NCBI GenBank assembly: GCA_022836915.1
Contig: CP094668.1
Coordinates: forward strand, 496,001 to 560,000
From: Paenibacillus sp. OVF10
Lineage (GTDB): Bacteria; Bacillota; Bacilli; Paenibacillales; Paenibacillaceae
DNA: 64,000 nucleotides
Direction of reading: 5' to 3'
Of the stretch, positions 37,493 through 47,600 are shown piece by piece; the first letter of the stretch is position 1, and every line of letters starts with the position of its first letter. The notes under the pieces are model-generated. The model was not told the DNA's origin and did no database searches. It worked only from the letters and a program-made list of their open reading frames with translations. Both the position numbers and the translations under genes were made by a program.

Positions 37493-38628
37493 TTACATAT
37501 TTGATTGTTTCCATTGTTGGTACCATAACTCAACTTCCAGGCCGGGACGTATACCTGCCTCTTGCTCTAAAGCGATAACCAACTGGTTATATTGAGCGAC
37601 CACAGGATCTTTATTGCCTAATCGATCGTAGGTCTTCATTAAGGCCAGTCCGACTTCCTCCAATGATGGCTCGAATTGCTGTACCCGGTGATATACCGTG
37701 AGTGCTTCCGTATTCTGTCCCAGTTCGATGTAATATTGTGCGAGTTGCATGGCGTGGTTACGCCAGAGTGCATGCAATCGTTCGCGCTCCAACTCAGCCC
37801 ATACATAATCGTCTTCACTATAATATTTGCCCTCATATTGATCTGAGGTCTGCCGATGTTCAGCTATTGTAGACGATGATAATAGAGGCAATCGGTTAAG
37901 ACGACTCTCCCATTCTTCAGCATCAATCCTGAATTCACCCGTTTCCAATAGATAACCAAACTGTTGATAACGAATGACCATATTGTCCTCGCCCATGAAT
38001 TCGTTCATCATGCTGCGTAAGCGATGGATGCCACTGTGCAGATTGGATATACCTCTCCGCTCATCCAACTCTGGCCACAACAATTCAAGTAGCGTATCCC
38101 GCTTAATCGGTTTGTTCCGATGGTGAAGCAAATAGGCAAATAACTCTCTGATTTTGGTTGTTCTGAACTTCATATGTTTTGGCGGCTCATTCGGGTGCAG
38201 TTGGACCTGAAGCATTCCCAGACAGCGGATTAACATGGATGGCTCTTCTGCTATATTCAGACTTGCTGGCACCGTTCGGCGTTGATACATCTTCATCGTT
38301 TTTTCCAAACGGTCACGCGTTACAGGCTTCATAATATAGTCCAGCACTTCAAGCCCATAAGCTGTCAGTGCATGTTCGTTATATGCGGTTGTGAAAATAA
38401 CTTCTGTTCCAGGAGAAACCTCATGGATACGTTCGGTCGCCTCGATTCCGTTCATCCCCGGCATTTGAACGTCCATGAAGACGATTTCCGGCAGATGAAG
38501 TTTGATCTGATCTATGGCTTCCTGTGCCGTCAGAAAAGAGCCGATAACTTCGCAATCCTCTCTCTCTGCAACAGTTTGTTCAACCTGCTCAGAGCGAGAT
38601 ATTCATCATCTACCAAAATCACTCTCAT
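37493..38628 (-). CDS. SARP-like response regulator (REC, winged helix, BTAD), frameshifted
   Basis: ATG 38628 follows AGAGGAG. The first codons read MRVILVDDEYLALSRLNKLL. One base is missing near 38557-38568; adding a G gives QRERDCEVIGSFLTAQEAID and joins FMDVQMPGMNGIEATER, restoring the receiver with its phospho-acceptor Asp. A winged helix (RELFAYLLHHRNKPIKRDTL, LWPELDERR) and BTAD-type TPR helices follow. The repaired length is about 378 residues. It is a paralogue of the regulator at 20146-21303 and is divergently transcribed from its kinase. Confidence 0.87.
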
Positions 38629-38805
38629 ATGCACAACTCCTCTGGCTCACTGATCACCCTTTAATCTATAATTTTACCATAAATCCTGACGTGGGACCGC
38701 TATCATTTAAATATAGAATCTATGTTCCGGAATTCAAAAAAATGTTCATTTTTGGCAGAGGGCATGCAGGAATTTGAAGTAAACTGTCGAAAACTAAAGT
38801 CTGCC

Positions 38806-41800
38806 ATGAAACCAATAACCTATAAAAAGATACCCCGATATGTAGTGCTGTCGATTCTATTCCTGACTATTTTGCTTGGCTTTCGCTGGATATGGTCCGA
38901 GACTTTCACTATACCCGCACATCCTGAACCCATTGAAGGCGTGTTGGACCTTCGAGGCTGGAACCTCGCCAACACTTCACCCATATCCCTAGATGGAGAA
39001 TGGGAGTTTTATCCCCAAGCGTTAATCTCTAATTCCGATGCGAAAATAACGGATAACCTATCCTCATGGATTCAAGTTCCCGGTGACTGGCGTAATGCAT
39101 TACCAAAATCCTCATCGTCGTTCGGATACGGAACGTACCGTCTTCGTATACTTTTAGATCCATCTGTGGAGGAAGTCTCTCTCTGGGCTCAGAAAATCCA
39201 GACATCATCGATCATCGAGATGAACGGGACCATTGTTGCCGAATTCGGCCAACCTGCCACTCATGCCGAAGCCTATCGACCAGAAAGGACTGCATTTACG
39301 ACTTCCTATGTGCTTGAGGGTTCTACCGAACTCAATCTTTTGGTGCAGACAGCCAATTTTGACGATCCTTATAGCGGAGGGATCACACGCTCTCTCTATT
39401 TTGGTTCTCCAGAAGCCATTGGCAGTGAGCGAGGACTATCCATTGACTTGCAAAAGATTACATTCGCTATACTGCTTTTGCACAGCCTATACGCTTTTGT
39501 GATGTTTCTGTTTATCCGAAAGGAACGAGCTCTGCTGACGTTCTCGATGCTGACACTGGTAGCTGGCCTAACGGTCGTCTCCGACCATGACAGTCTGTTA
39601 TTGGGTTGGATTCCACTCAACTTCACTTGGATCGTTAAGGCCAAAGCGTTCTCCTATCCGTTGTTGGCATTCTTTCTTTTACAGATGGCTAGAAGCTTCT
39701 CCTATAGTCTACAAGGGCGTAAACTGTTCCGTATCTATGCCAGCGTGCTTGGCGTTTACTGTTTATTTTTGCTCGTCGCACCAGTGACCCTGATCTATCA
39801 TGTACTTGAGATTGGGCTTTCTGATTTCCTTTATCTGTTTGCCATCGGCTGGTCTGTCTACCTATTCTTCCGAATGGCAGCCGAGAAACGAAGCGACGCA
39901 AGCTTTTTGCTCTTTGCGGCTACTAGCAGCCTATCAAGCGTGTTATGGGGAATTGTGAACTCACATAGCGAAATTACCAACGTGTATTATCCGATCGATG
40001 TGATTGCGGCCATGTTTGGCTTCTCCGCCTATTGGTTCAGGAAATACTTCCGCAATTCAAGTGAGATCGAGAAGTTGTACGAACAACTCAAAGAGGAGGA
40101 TCGCCAGAAGGATCAGTTTCTTGTGAATACGGCTCATGAGTTGCGTACACCGCTGCACGGGATCATCAATATTGCCGAGAGTATCGCGGTCCGTGAACGG
40201 CGTAAATCAGGTGGGCAGCAGGCAGAAGACATGAAACTGTTAGTTACCATCGGCCGACGCATGTCCCAACTGGTTGATGACCTCCTGGATGTCATTCGTT
40301 TGAAGGAAAAACGCATTACGCTCCAGAAGAAGCCTTTATCTCTTGCATCTGTCATTCCAGGCGTGATCGGTATGTTCCGATTCATGGCAGAGGGCAAGCC
40401 CATCCATATGCAGGTGGATATTCCAGATTCACTACCGTTGATTCAGGCTGATGAGAGAAGACTTGTTCAGGTGCTCTACAACCTGTTGCATAATGCGCTC
40501 AAATTTACCGATGAGGGTACAATTACCGTGTCCGTTCGGGAACATGGAGAGTACGTCTTGATTCAAGTTTCAGATACAGGTGTTGGTATGAGTGAGGAGA
40601 TACAACAGCGAATATTCGAGGCGTATGAACAAGGGACCCCAGAGGCTCGTTTAAGCGGAGGAATCGGCCTCGGTCTCAATATTAGCAGGCAGCTCACAGA
40701 ACTCCATGGCGGCCAACTCACCGTGCAATCCGTACCTGGGCAAGGATCCACCTTCCAGATCTCGCTTCCACGGGAAGACACCGCATCGCTATCGGACCAG
40801 ACTGAGCAGCAATGGGACGCTCACAGCTTCGATGAAATTGCGATTGCAGAGCCACAGCAGCAGACCATATCTCAGGATAAGACTGCCGCCCGTATTCTTG
40901 CCGTCGATGATGATCCTGTAAACCTGCGAGTACTGATCTCCATGCTTGCGAATGAACCTTACCATATTCAACCTGCAGCCTCGGCGCTTGAAGCACTTGA
41001 ATTGCTGAATAAGGAGCCTTGGGACTTACTAATTGCCGATGTCATGATGCCTCATATGTCCGGTTATGAACTGACCGAGAACGTACGCAAGCGTTATTCG
41101 GTATCGGAGCTTCCCATCCTGTTGTTGACGGCTCGTAACGAACCAGCTGATGTGTACGCCGGATTCATGGCCGGTGCAACGGACTATGTCACCAAGCCCG
41201 TGGATGCCGTTGAATTAAGGCATCGCATCGGGTCTCTGATCGTACTGAAACAATCTATTGATGAGCGACTGCGCATGGAGGCTGCTTACTTACAAGCACA
41301 GATTCAGCCCCATTTTCTTTTTAATACGCTCAATTCAATCATGGTTCTTAGTGAGATGGACACGGAGCGAATGCAGAAACTGGGCGATGCTTTTATCGAG
41401 TATCTTCAGACCAGCTTTCATTTTGTCAATTCGGAGAAAATGGTTGAGGTCACCCATGAGTTGGATCTCTCCCGTGCCTATCTCTACATTGAGAAAGAAC
41501 GATTCATGCATCGGTTGAATGTCATCTGGGATATTCCCGATGATCTTGATCTATCCCTGCCGCCACTCACCATTCAACCGCTCATTGAGAATGCTGTTCG
41601 ACATGGTATTCTCAGCAAAGTTGAGGGTGGAACCGTGCATATCCGAATCATCAACCAAACAGCGTCCACCTTGATTGAGATCGAGGATGACGGTGTTGGG
41701 ATGCAGCCCGAGCAGATCGAACGGGCACTGGCGTGGCCCAAGAAAGGTCCCGGCGGAACGGGAGGTATTGGATTAACCAATACACATCGCCGGTTAACCC

Positions 41801-41895
41801 AGATGTACGGACAAGGTTTGACCATCGTCAGCTCGCCGGGTCAAGGCACAAAAGTTTCCTTTGTCATCCCTTTGGACCGCAGCACAAGATTCTGA
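38806..41895 (+). CDS. Hybrid sensor kinase with two kinase modules
   Basis: About 1,029 residues from ATG 38806, chosen because MKPITYKK aligns with the start of the paralogue at 17006-20142. No strong ribosome binding site is seen there, and upstream in-frame ATGs reach 38722. Layout: membrane anchor, extracellular sandwich (GVLDLRGWNLANTSPISLDG), 7TM region, HisKA AHELRTPLHG (His ~444), HATPase (DTGVGMSEE, GIGLGLNISRQL), receiver (LLIADVMMP, Asp ~744), LytS-type QIQPHFLFNT (~834) and a second HATPase (NAVRHG, DDGVGMQPE, GIGLTNTHRRL). This copy is intact. It faces its regulator across 177 bp. Confidence 0.9.
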   Translation: MKPITYKKIPRYVVLSILFLTILLGFRWIWSETFTIPAHPEPIEGVLDLRGWNLANTSPISLDGEWEFYPQALISNSDAKITDNLSSWIQVPGDWRNALPKSSSSFGYGTYRLRILLDPSVEEVSLWAQKIQTSSIIEMNGTIVAEFGQPATHAEAYRPERTAFTTSYVLEGSTELNLLVQTANFDDPYSGGITRSLYFGSPEAIGSERGLSIDLQKITFAILLLHSLYAFVMFLFIRKERALLTFSMLTLVAGLTVVSDHDSLLLGWIPLNFTWIVKAKAFSYPLLAFFLLQMARSFSYSLQGRKLFRIYASVLGVYCLFLLVAPVTLIYHVLEIGLSDFLYLFAIGWSVYLFFRMAAEKRSDASFLLFAATSSLSSVLWGIVNSHSEITNVYYPIDVIAAMFGFSAYWFRKYFRNSSEIEKLYEQLKEEDRQKDQFLVNTAHELRTPLHGIINIAESIAVRERRKSGGQQAEDMKLLVTIGRRMSQLVDDLLDVIRLKEKRITLQKKPLSLASVIPGVIGMFRFMAEGKPIHMQVDIPDSLPLIQADERRLVQVLYNLLHNALKFTDEGTITVSVREHGEYVLIQVSDTGVGMSEEIQQRIFEAYEQGTPEARLSGGIGLGLNISRQLTELHGGQLTVQSVPGQGSTFQISLPREDTASLSDQTEQQWDAHSFDEIAIAEPQQQTISQDKTAARILAVDDDPVNLRVLISMLANEPYHIQPAASALEALELLNKEPWDLLIADVMMPHMSGYELTENVRKRYSVSELPILLLTARNEPADVYAGFMAGATDYVTKPVDAVELRHRIGSLIVLKQSIDERLRMEAAYLQAQIQPHFLFNTLNSIMVLSEMDTERMQKLGDAFIEYLQTSFHFVNSEKMVEVTHELDLSRAYLYIEKERFMHRLNVIWDIPDDLDLSLPPLTIQPLIENAVRHGILSKVEGGTVHIRIINQTASTLIEIEDDGVGMQPEQIERALAWPKKGPGGTGGIGLTNTHRRLTQMYGQGLTIVSSPGQGTKVSFVIPLDRSTRF

Positions 41896-42063
41896 GCGAT
41901 AAGATCGTTCTATGACTCTACAGTGGACATACTGTACTGTACGATCCGTATCCAGATGCTTAGGTGTAAGGTCTAGAGGAACGCGATGGTAGCGGACATG
42001 TTCATGTTCAATTCCAAATTCAAGCTCACGATCAAGTTCTGATATACGAAATAAACCTAAAAA

Positions 42064-42106
42064 AGAGAGCTAGGCACGGGTGTCGCCCCGGCTTAGCTCT
42101 CTTCTT
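42064..42106. terminator. Terminator between convergent kinase and mqo genes
   Basis: AGAGAGCTA-GC pairs with GC-TAGCTCTCT, followed by TCTTT on the plus strand. The rest of 41896-42141 holds nothing recognised. Confidence 0.75.
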
Positions 42107-42141
42107 TGGCTTGATTATTATCTAACACGATAAGCTAATGG

Positions 42142-43647
42142 TTATACGTGCATGACATGTTTTTCATCCGATAACCCCAGCGCCTTGGCTGTTGAAGAAT
42201 GAACCTCTTTGAGAAGATCCAGATTCTCCACAAGGGATATGCCATAGGATGGAATCATTTCCTTGATCTTTGGCTCCCATGCCTCCATATGCTGCGGGAA
42301 GCACCGCTGAAGAATCTCAAGCATGACCTGAACCGCGGTGGATGCACCCGGTGATGCACCTAGCAGAGCCGCAATCGTTCCATCTGCAGACGTGACCACT
42401 TCTGTACCGAATTGGAGCGTACCCTTGCCACCTTGAACGGTATCCTTGATCACCTGCACACGCTGGCCCGCCAGAACCATATCCCAATCCTCGCTCTTCG
42501 CACCCGGAACAAAGTCACGCAATTCAGCCATGCGTTGTTCTTTAGATAACATCAGTTGTTGGATCAGATATTTGGTCAAAGAGATTTCTTTGACACCTGC
42601 TGCGAGCATCGTAAGCAGATTATGCATCTTAACCGACGTAATTAAGTCGGCATTGGAACCCGTCTTCAGGAACTTCGGTGAGAACCCGGCAAACGGTCCG
42701 AATAACAGCGACTTCTTATTGTCGATAAATCGGGTATCCAGATGCGGAACCGACATCGGCGGAGCCCCTACCGAAGCCTTGCCGTATACTTTGGCATGAT
42801 GCTGTTCCACGACTTTTGGATTTTTGCACACCATAAAGATGCCACTGACCGGGAATCCGCCGATATGTTTACCTTCCGGAATGCCCGTCTTCTGGAGCAA
42901 ATGCAGACTTCCACCGCCCGCGCCGATGAAGACAAATTTTGCCTTATGGCGTTCGACTGTACCGCTCTTCAGGTTTTTCACGGTTAATTCCCATTGTCCA
43001 TCGCTGGTACGTTTCATATTCTTCACGCTATGTTCGTAGTGGATACCCACGTGTTGTTCCTTCAAATGTCTGATCAGCATACGCGTTAAAGCACCAAAGT
43101 TAACGTCCGTACCGGAGTCAATTTTGGTCGCTGCAACAGGTTCATTACTGGTACGATCTTTCATCATCAGCGGCATCCATTTCGCCAGTTCTTTCTTGTC
43201 ATCCGAGAATTCCATGCCTGCGAACAGCGGGTGATTCGACAAGGAGTCATAACGTCTTTTCAGAAACTGGACATTGCTCTCTCCGTGTACATAACTCAAA
43301 TGAGGAATCGGCATAATGAAGTCCCGCGGATTACGAATCAGACGGCTATTGACGAGATAGGACCAAAATTGCTTTGAGATCTGAAATTGTTCATTCACTT
43401 TAATCGCTTTGCTAATATCTACGGTTCCGTCTGGTCGTTCAACGGTATAGTTAAGTTCGCACAATGCAGCATGCCCGGTTCCGGCATTATTCCATTCGTT
43501 GGAGCTTTCCTCTCCTGCAGTGGCTAGCTTTTCGAAAACCTTAATATTCCAGTCTGGTGCCAATTCTTTTAGCAAAGTTCCCAAAGTTGCACTCATAATT
43601 CCGGCACCAATCAAGATAACATCTGTACTCGTTTGTCCCTGGCTCAT
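42142..43647 (-). CDS. mqo: Malate:quinone oxidoreductase
   Basis: 501 residues from ATG 43647 behind AAGGACGG. The FAD-binding N-terminus reads [56 protein letters not shown] and [19 protein letters not shown] are hallmark MQO stretches. The length matches the family. It is a peripheral membrane flavoenzyme that oxidises malate to oxaloacetate and passes electrons to quinone, a bypass of NAD-malate dehydrogenase in the TCA cycle. A cre-like sequence upstream suggests carbon-source control. Confidence 0.95.
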   Translation of the reverse strand: MSQGQTSTDVILIGAGIMSATLGTLLKELAPDWNIKVFEKLATAGEESSNEWNNAGTGHAALCELNYTVERPDGTVDISKAIKVNEQFQISKQFWSYLVNSRLIRNPRDFIMPIPHLSYVHGESNVQFLKRRYDSLSNHPLFAGMEFSDDKKELAKWMPLMMKDRTSNEPVAATKIDSGTDVNFGALTRMLIRHLKEQHVGIHYEHSVKNMKRTSDGQWELTVKNLKSGTVERHKAKFVFIGAGGGSLHLLQKTGIPEGKHIGGFPVSGIFMVCKNPKVVEQHHAKVYGKASVGAPPMSVPHLDTRFIDNKKSLLFGPFAGFSPKFLKTGSNADLITSVKMHNLLTMLAAGVKEISLTKYLIQQLMLSKEQRMAELRDFVPGAKSEDWDMVLAGQRVQVIKDTVQGGKGTLQFGTEVVTSADGTIAALLGASPGASTAVQVMLEILQRCFPQHMEAWEPKIKEMIPSYGISLVENLDLLKEVHSSTAKALGLSDEKHVMHV

Positions 43648-43682
43648 GTCTACCGTCCTTATATCCTATATTTGCCAAAAGG

Positions 43683-43697
43683 ATGTAAGCGTTATCG
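43683..43697 (+). promoter_or_regulatory. cre-like site upstream of mqo
   Basis: ATGTAAGCGTTATCG fits the cre consensus except at the last base, 36 bp upstream of the mqo start. Catabolite control of a TCA-cycle gene is plausible. Confidence 0.45.
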
Positions 43698-43935
43698 ATT
43701 TGGCATTTGCAGCAAGCCCATTCTTGAACGGGGTCGCACCTTCTCTGAATGATTATAACCTTGATCTAGTGTATCAATAATATAGAGCAATTTAAATATG
43801 CAATTTCAAGATATTTGCTATTCCATCAGTATACGCTAGTTTACATCGGAACGTTAGCCCGGTTATAGGCCTGAAAGATATATTTGTTCAAAACAAAGAA
43901 AGGAACCCGGTTTTAGGGGGACTTTGGGTTATTAC

Positions 43936-44001
43936 ATGGATGCACTAAAAGCCGCTCTCGAATCTCTTCGTAAGGCGGCTTCATATATAAATAAACTATA
44001 A
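43936..44001 (+). other. Possible 21-residue amphipathic peptide overlapping a terminator
   Basis: ATG 43936 opens MDALKAALESLRKAASYINK plus a final Leu and stop. The helix would be amphipathic. The ribosome binding site is poor (AGGGGG 14 bases away). The reading overlaps a hairpin AAGCCGC/GCGGCTT (43949-43981) that probably ends the minus-strand ABC operon. The remaining 43700-43935 has nothing recognised. Confidence 0.2.
43947..43983 (-). terminator. Terminator of the nickel/peptide-type ABC operon
   Basis: AAGCCGC and GCGGCTT form the stem; on the minus strand the hairpin is followed by TTTTAG. It lies 55 bp past the last operon gene. Confidence 0.55.
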
Positions 44002-44037
44002 ATAAACGATTACCACCCCCGGCGTCTCCGGGAGTAC

Positions 44038-45009
44038 TCAGAAAATTGAAATTAGTTCCTTTGTATACGGATGGCGTTCTTCGGCGAACAACGCATCTGC
44101 ACCAAAGCGGTCAACGATCTGACCTTCCCGCATGACGATGATACGCTGACTCATGCGATGTACCGCAGCCAGATCATGTGAGATGAACACGTATGATAGA
44201 CCAAGTGATGTCCGCAGATCGGTAAGCAACTGCAACACTGCTCCTTGCGAGATCACGTCCAGGCTGGCTGTCGGTTCATCCAGAACGACAACGTCCGGCT
44301 CAATGCCAATGGCACGTGCAATCGTGACGCGCTGACGCTGTCCACCACTTAGCTCATGGGGGTAACGTCCAGCCAAATCGCTTGGAAGCTCGACCGCTTC
44401 CAGCAGCTTTTGGACGTATCCCTCCTTCGATGTGTAGGTAAAGTGGGACAGCTCGGCGTTCCGTCCAAGTTGTTCGTACGGATCGATTAGTGAATCGGCA
44501 ATCTTGAGCTTCGGGTTTAGTGCTGCCATTGGATTCTGGAAAACAATCTGAATCTTCCGGCGATGAGGTCGCAACCGTCGGCCGCTCAGCCGCGCGATAT
44601 CCTGTCCGCCCAGTGTAATTGAGCCCGTATCTGCATCTTCGATCCTCAACAGACAGCGTGCGAGTGTACTCTTGCCACAGCCGCTCTCGCCAACCAGGCC
44701 AAGGCATTCGCCGTGGTTCAGAGTGAAGGAAATATCATTCACAGCCGGTCGGTCTGCACCTGCATACGTTCGGCTGAGATGTTCCACGTGAAGCACAGGA
44801 TTGCCAGGGATGCTGAGCGATGAAGCATTGCCTGTAACCGTGGTATCTATATCCGCATCTTTAACTGCATGATCTGTTTCTGTAGTATTTATGACTGCAT
44901 TGTCTGTGTCTGCATGGTTTACGTCTTTTGCAAAATCGTGGCTTCGCACACCAGATTCTTCTTCGGACTGCACGAGTCCACGGCGTTCATCATTTGTGGT
45001 TGTCTTCAT
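44038..45009 (-). CDS. Nickel/peptide-type ABC transporter ATP-binding protein (second ATPase)
   Basis: 323 residues. An unusual Asp/Thr-rich N-terminal extension of ~75 residues with repeating short motifs (NTTETDHAVKDADIDTTVTG) precedes a standard OppF/NikE-class ATPase: Walker A GESGCGKST, FQNPMAALNPKLKI, signature LSGGQRQRVTIARAI, Walker B VVVLDEPTASLDV and switch FISHDLAAV. It pairs with the ATPase encoded just upstream, overlapping it by four bases. It is the last gene of a five-gene import operon. Confidence 0.9.
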   Translation of the reverse strand: MKTTTNDERRGLVQSEEESGVRSHDFAKDVNHADTDNAVINTTETDHAVKDADIDTTVTGNASSLSIPGNPVLHVEHLSRTYAGADRPAVNDISFTLNHGECLGLVGESGCGKSTLARCLLRIEDADTGSITLGGQDIARLSGRRLRPHRRKIQIVFQNPMAALNPKLKIADSLIDPYEQLGRNAELSHFTYTSKEGYVQKLLEAVELPSDLAGRYPHELSGGQRQRVTIARAIGIEPDVVVLDEPTASLDVISQGAVLQLLTDLRTSLGLSYVFISHDLAAVHRMSQRIIVMREGQIVDRFGADALFAEERHPYTKELISIF

Positions 45010-45805
45010 TCCGTTCCTGCCTCCTTCAATCCCGACTTCAGCGAGCGACTCAGGACGGGAGCCGCATCAATCAGCTGACGCGTATATTCATGCTGGGGAT
45101 GGTCAAGAATGCGATGCTTCCCACCAGATTCGACGATCTGCCCTTCCTTCATCACAGCCAAGCGGTTGGCATAGCGACGTACATGGCGCCAGTCGTGTGT
45201 GATAAACAAAATGGCACATCCCGTCTCCGCTTGTTTGCGTGCCAGCAGTTCCAGTACGCGATGACCGGATACACTGTCGAGCGCCGTCGTTGCCTCGTCT
45301 GCGATTAACAAACGAGGAGACAGCATCAGCGATGTGGCAATCGAGGCCCGCTGAAGCTGCCCACCGCTCAACTGGAACGGGTAGCGGCGCAGCAATTCAG
45401 CGCCAAGGCCAACGGATTCCAATGCTTCCTCAGCCCGTTTCTTGCGGATGGAAGAAGACTTTTCCCCATGTACCTTCTGGTATTCATCAAAGTGTCCGCC
45501 AATGCTACGGAATGGCGTAAACGCTCCCTGATAGTCTTGAAAAATATATGAGATGCGGCTTCCCCGCAGGGCGCGCATCTCCTTCGGATTCCGTTCGAGC
45601 AGGTTGCTGCCTTCGAACATGACTCGACCCGACGCATGCAGGTTGGGCGGCAACAGACGACCAATGGCTTGCGAGAGCAAGCTTTGCCGCTACCGCTCTG
45701 TCCAACCAATGCCATGAATTCACCTTCGCGAACAGCCAGAGAGACTTGATCTACAATAGTGCGATCCTGGCTGGAGATGCTCAGTTCCTCAATGGAGAGA
45801 ATCAT
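45006..45805 (-). CDS. Nickel/peptide-type ABC transporter ATP-binding protein (first ATPase), frameshifted
   Basis: ATG 45805 overlaps the permease stop by four bases. The frame breaks inside Walker A at TTT 45683-45685. One added A on the coding strand gives GQSGSGKSLLSQAIGRLLPP and joins the rest: FQDYQGAFTPFRSIG, signature LSGGQLQRASIATSL, Walker B LLIADEATTALD and FITHDWRHV. The repaired length is about 266 residues, normal for OppD/NikD-class ATPases. Left unrepaired, the importer would lack one ATPase, so a sequencing error is the likelier cause. Confidence 0.88.
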
Positions 45806-46656
45806 GGCTGCACCTCCTTCTTCACGTCAAACCGGTCTCGCAGATAGTCGCCCAGCATGTTCGCGAGCAGTACTACCGAGACAATGGCAAGACCAGGATA
45901 GATCATCAGCTCTGGCCGAGACTGGAAGTAAGGCCGCGAGTCATTCAGCATCGCACCCCATTCAGGTGTTGGCGGCTGTGCGCCAAGGCCAATGTAGGAC
46001 AATGATGAGATGAGCAGAATAATTTTGCCCAGATCAAGACTGGCCAGCACGAGCACATGGCCTGCGATATGCGGAAGCAGATGTTTTCTCATGATACGAC
46101 CGTCCGAAAGTCCGTTGGTCCGGGCGATGCGAATGTAATCCTTTTGTGACTCAGATAAGACCGTACTTCGAACGAGACGGGCGTAGCTAACCCACTTCAC
46201 AATCACGATTGCCAATACCAGATTACCGATTCCCGCGCCAAGCAGGCCACTGAGCACAATCGCCACGATAGTATCAGGGAAAGCTAGAAAAGCATCAGCA
46301 ATTCGCATGAACAGCTTATCGACCCATCCACGTTTGTATCCTGCGATAAGTCCAAACGGAATACCGATCAGCAGTGCAGCACCGAGTGCCAGCAAGCTAT
46401 AACCCAGTGTTTGGCCGCCGCCAAGCAGCAGACGTGTCAGTACATCGCGGCCCAGATGGTCGGTACCGAACGGATGGAGAGCACTTGCGCCCTGCAATCG
46501 TCCGCGTAGATCCGTTAAGGTGTGATCATGCTTCAAGTATAAAAAGGCATATAAGGAGGCCGCGATGACCAGCAGTGCAAACAGCAGACCAATGATCGCC
46601 TGCCAGTTATGTTTTTTAGATTTTGTCGTTGGAATGAGCAGGGGTATGGTTTTCAT
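45802..46656 (-). CDS. Nickel/peptide-type ABC transporter permease (OppC/NikC class)
   Basis: 284 residues with a membrane anchor near the N-terminus and a DPP-type permease core. HPFGTDHLGRDVLTRLLLGG is the signature opening of OppC/NikC proteins. The EAA loop region is IRIARTNGLSDGRIMRKHLL, followed by LSYIGLGAQPPTPEWGAMLN. It forms the channel with the upstream permease; overlaps of four bases on both sides indicate tight translational coupling. Confidence 0.92.
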   Translation of the reverse strand: MKTIPLLIPTTKSKKHNWQAIIGLLFALLVIAASLYAFLYLKHDHTLTDLRGRLQGASALHPFGTDHLGRDVLTRLLLGGGQTLGYSLLALGAALLIGIPFGLIAGYKRGWVDKLFMRIADAFLAFPDTIVAIVLSGLLGAGIGNLVLAIVIVKWVSYARLVRSTVLSESQKDYIRIARTNGLSDGRIMRKHLLPHIAGHVLVLASLDLGKIILLISSLSYIGLGAQPPTPEWGAMLNDSRPYFQSRPELMIYPGLAIVSVVLLANMLGDYLRDRFDVKKEVQP

Positions 46657-47600
46657 CGGTGGGCCTCCTTTTCCTTCAGTTTCATTTCGGGATTCAAATA
46701 ACGATAAGACAGATCAACTGCCGTATTCACGAGGAATACCACGATAGCCATGATCAGAATGTAACCCTGAATCAGTGGATAATCACGCTGGCGGATGGCG
46801 TCAACGACAAGCTTGCCGATACCCGGATAAGCGAACAACACTTCAATCACGACAACTCCGCCAATCAGGCTGCCGAGACTTACGCCAAATACCGTAATGA
46901 CAGGCGGCAGACTGTGCCGAAACGCGTGAAGCATGAAGATCCGGCCTTCGGATAACCCTCTTGCCCGGGCGGACCGAACGAACTCCTGACTTAGTGAATC
47001 TAGCAGGCTGGAACGCAAAAGACGCACATAAACGCTGGAGATGGCAAGTCCCAGCGTCAGAGATGGCAGAATAAGCGAGGCGAATCCATCCCTGCCCATG
47101 GTCGGCAGATTGCCGAAGCGTACGCCGAACATGTCGATCAGGATTAGACCCAGCCAAAAGCTTGGCACCGCCGCACCCACAATGGAGAGCATCCGGCTGC
47201 CGCGGTCAATCCAACTGCCACGATGGAGTGCTGATAGCGAGCCGAGCGGGATAGCTATAACAAGCATGACCAGCAGTGCGCCAATCGTCAGTTCAGCCGT
47301 AGCAGGCAGCGCACGCATCAGGGTCTGCATGACGGGCTGACCTGTCGAGTACGATACGCCGAAGTCGAGTCGAACGAAATCGAGCAACCAGTTGCCGAAC
47401 TGGACAGGAAGCGAATCGTTGAAACCCATTTCCTCGCGTACAGCTTCGACCTGCTCCTGACTAACAGACAGTTCGTCCACATTCAGGATCGTCAGCACCG
47501 GATCACCGGGAGCCAGACGAATGAACAGAAAGCTCACAAACATAATGAACAACAGAAAGATAAATACTTCAAGGAACTTCCGAAGCAAAATGCGAAACAT
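46653..47600 (-). CDS. Nickel/peptide-type ABC transporter permease (OppB/NikB class)
   Basis: 315 residues with about six membrane helices. The N-terminal LLRKFLEVFIFLLFIMFVSF leads to RLAPGDPVLTILN, the conserved OppB/NikB start. The EAA loop VRSARARGLSEGRIFMLHAF and the C-terminal YPGIGKLVVDAIRQRDYPLI complete the family pattern. The start overlaps the binding-protein stop by one base (TAATG). Confidence 0.92.
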   Translation of the reverse strand: MFRILLRKFLEVFIFLLFIMFVSFLFIRLAPGDPVLTILNVDELSVSQEQVEAVREEMGFNDSLPVQFGNWLLDFVRLDFGVSYSTGQPVMQTLMRALPATAELTIGALLVMLVIAIPLGSLSALHRGSWIDRGSRMLSIVGAAVPSFWLGLILIDMFGVRFGNLPTMGRDGFASLILPSLTLGLAISSVYVRLLRSSLLDSLSQEFVRSARARGLSEGRIFMLHAFRHSLPPVITVFGVSLGSLIGGVVVIEVLFAYPGIGKLVVDAIRQRDYPLIQGYILIMAIVVFLVNTAVDLSYRYLNPEMKLKEKEAHR

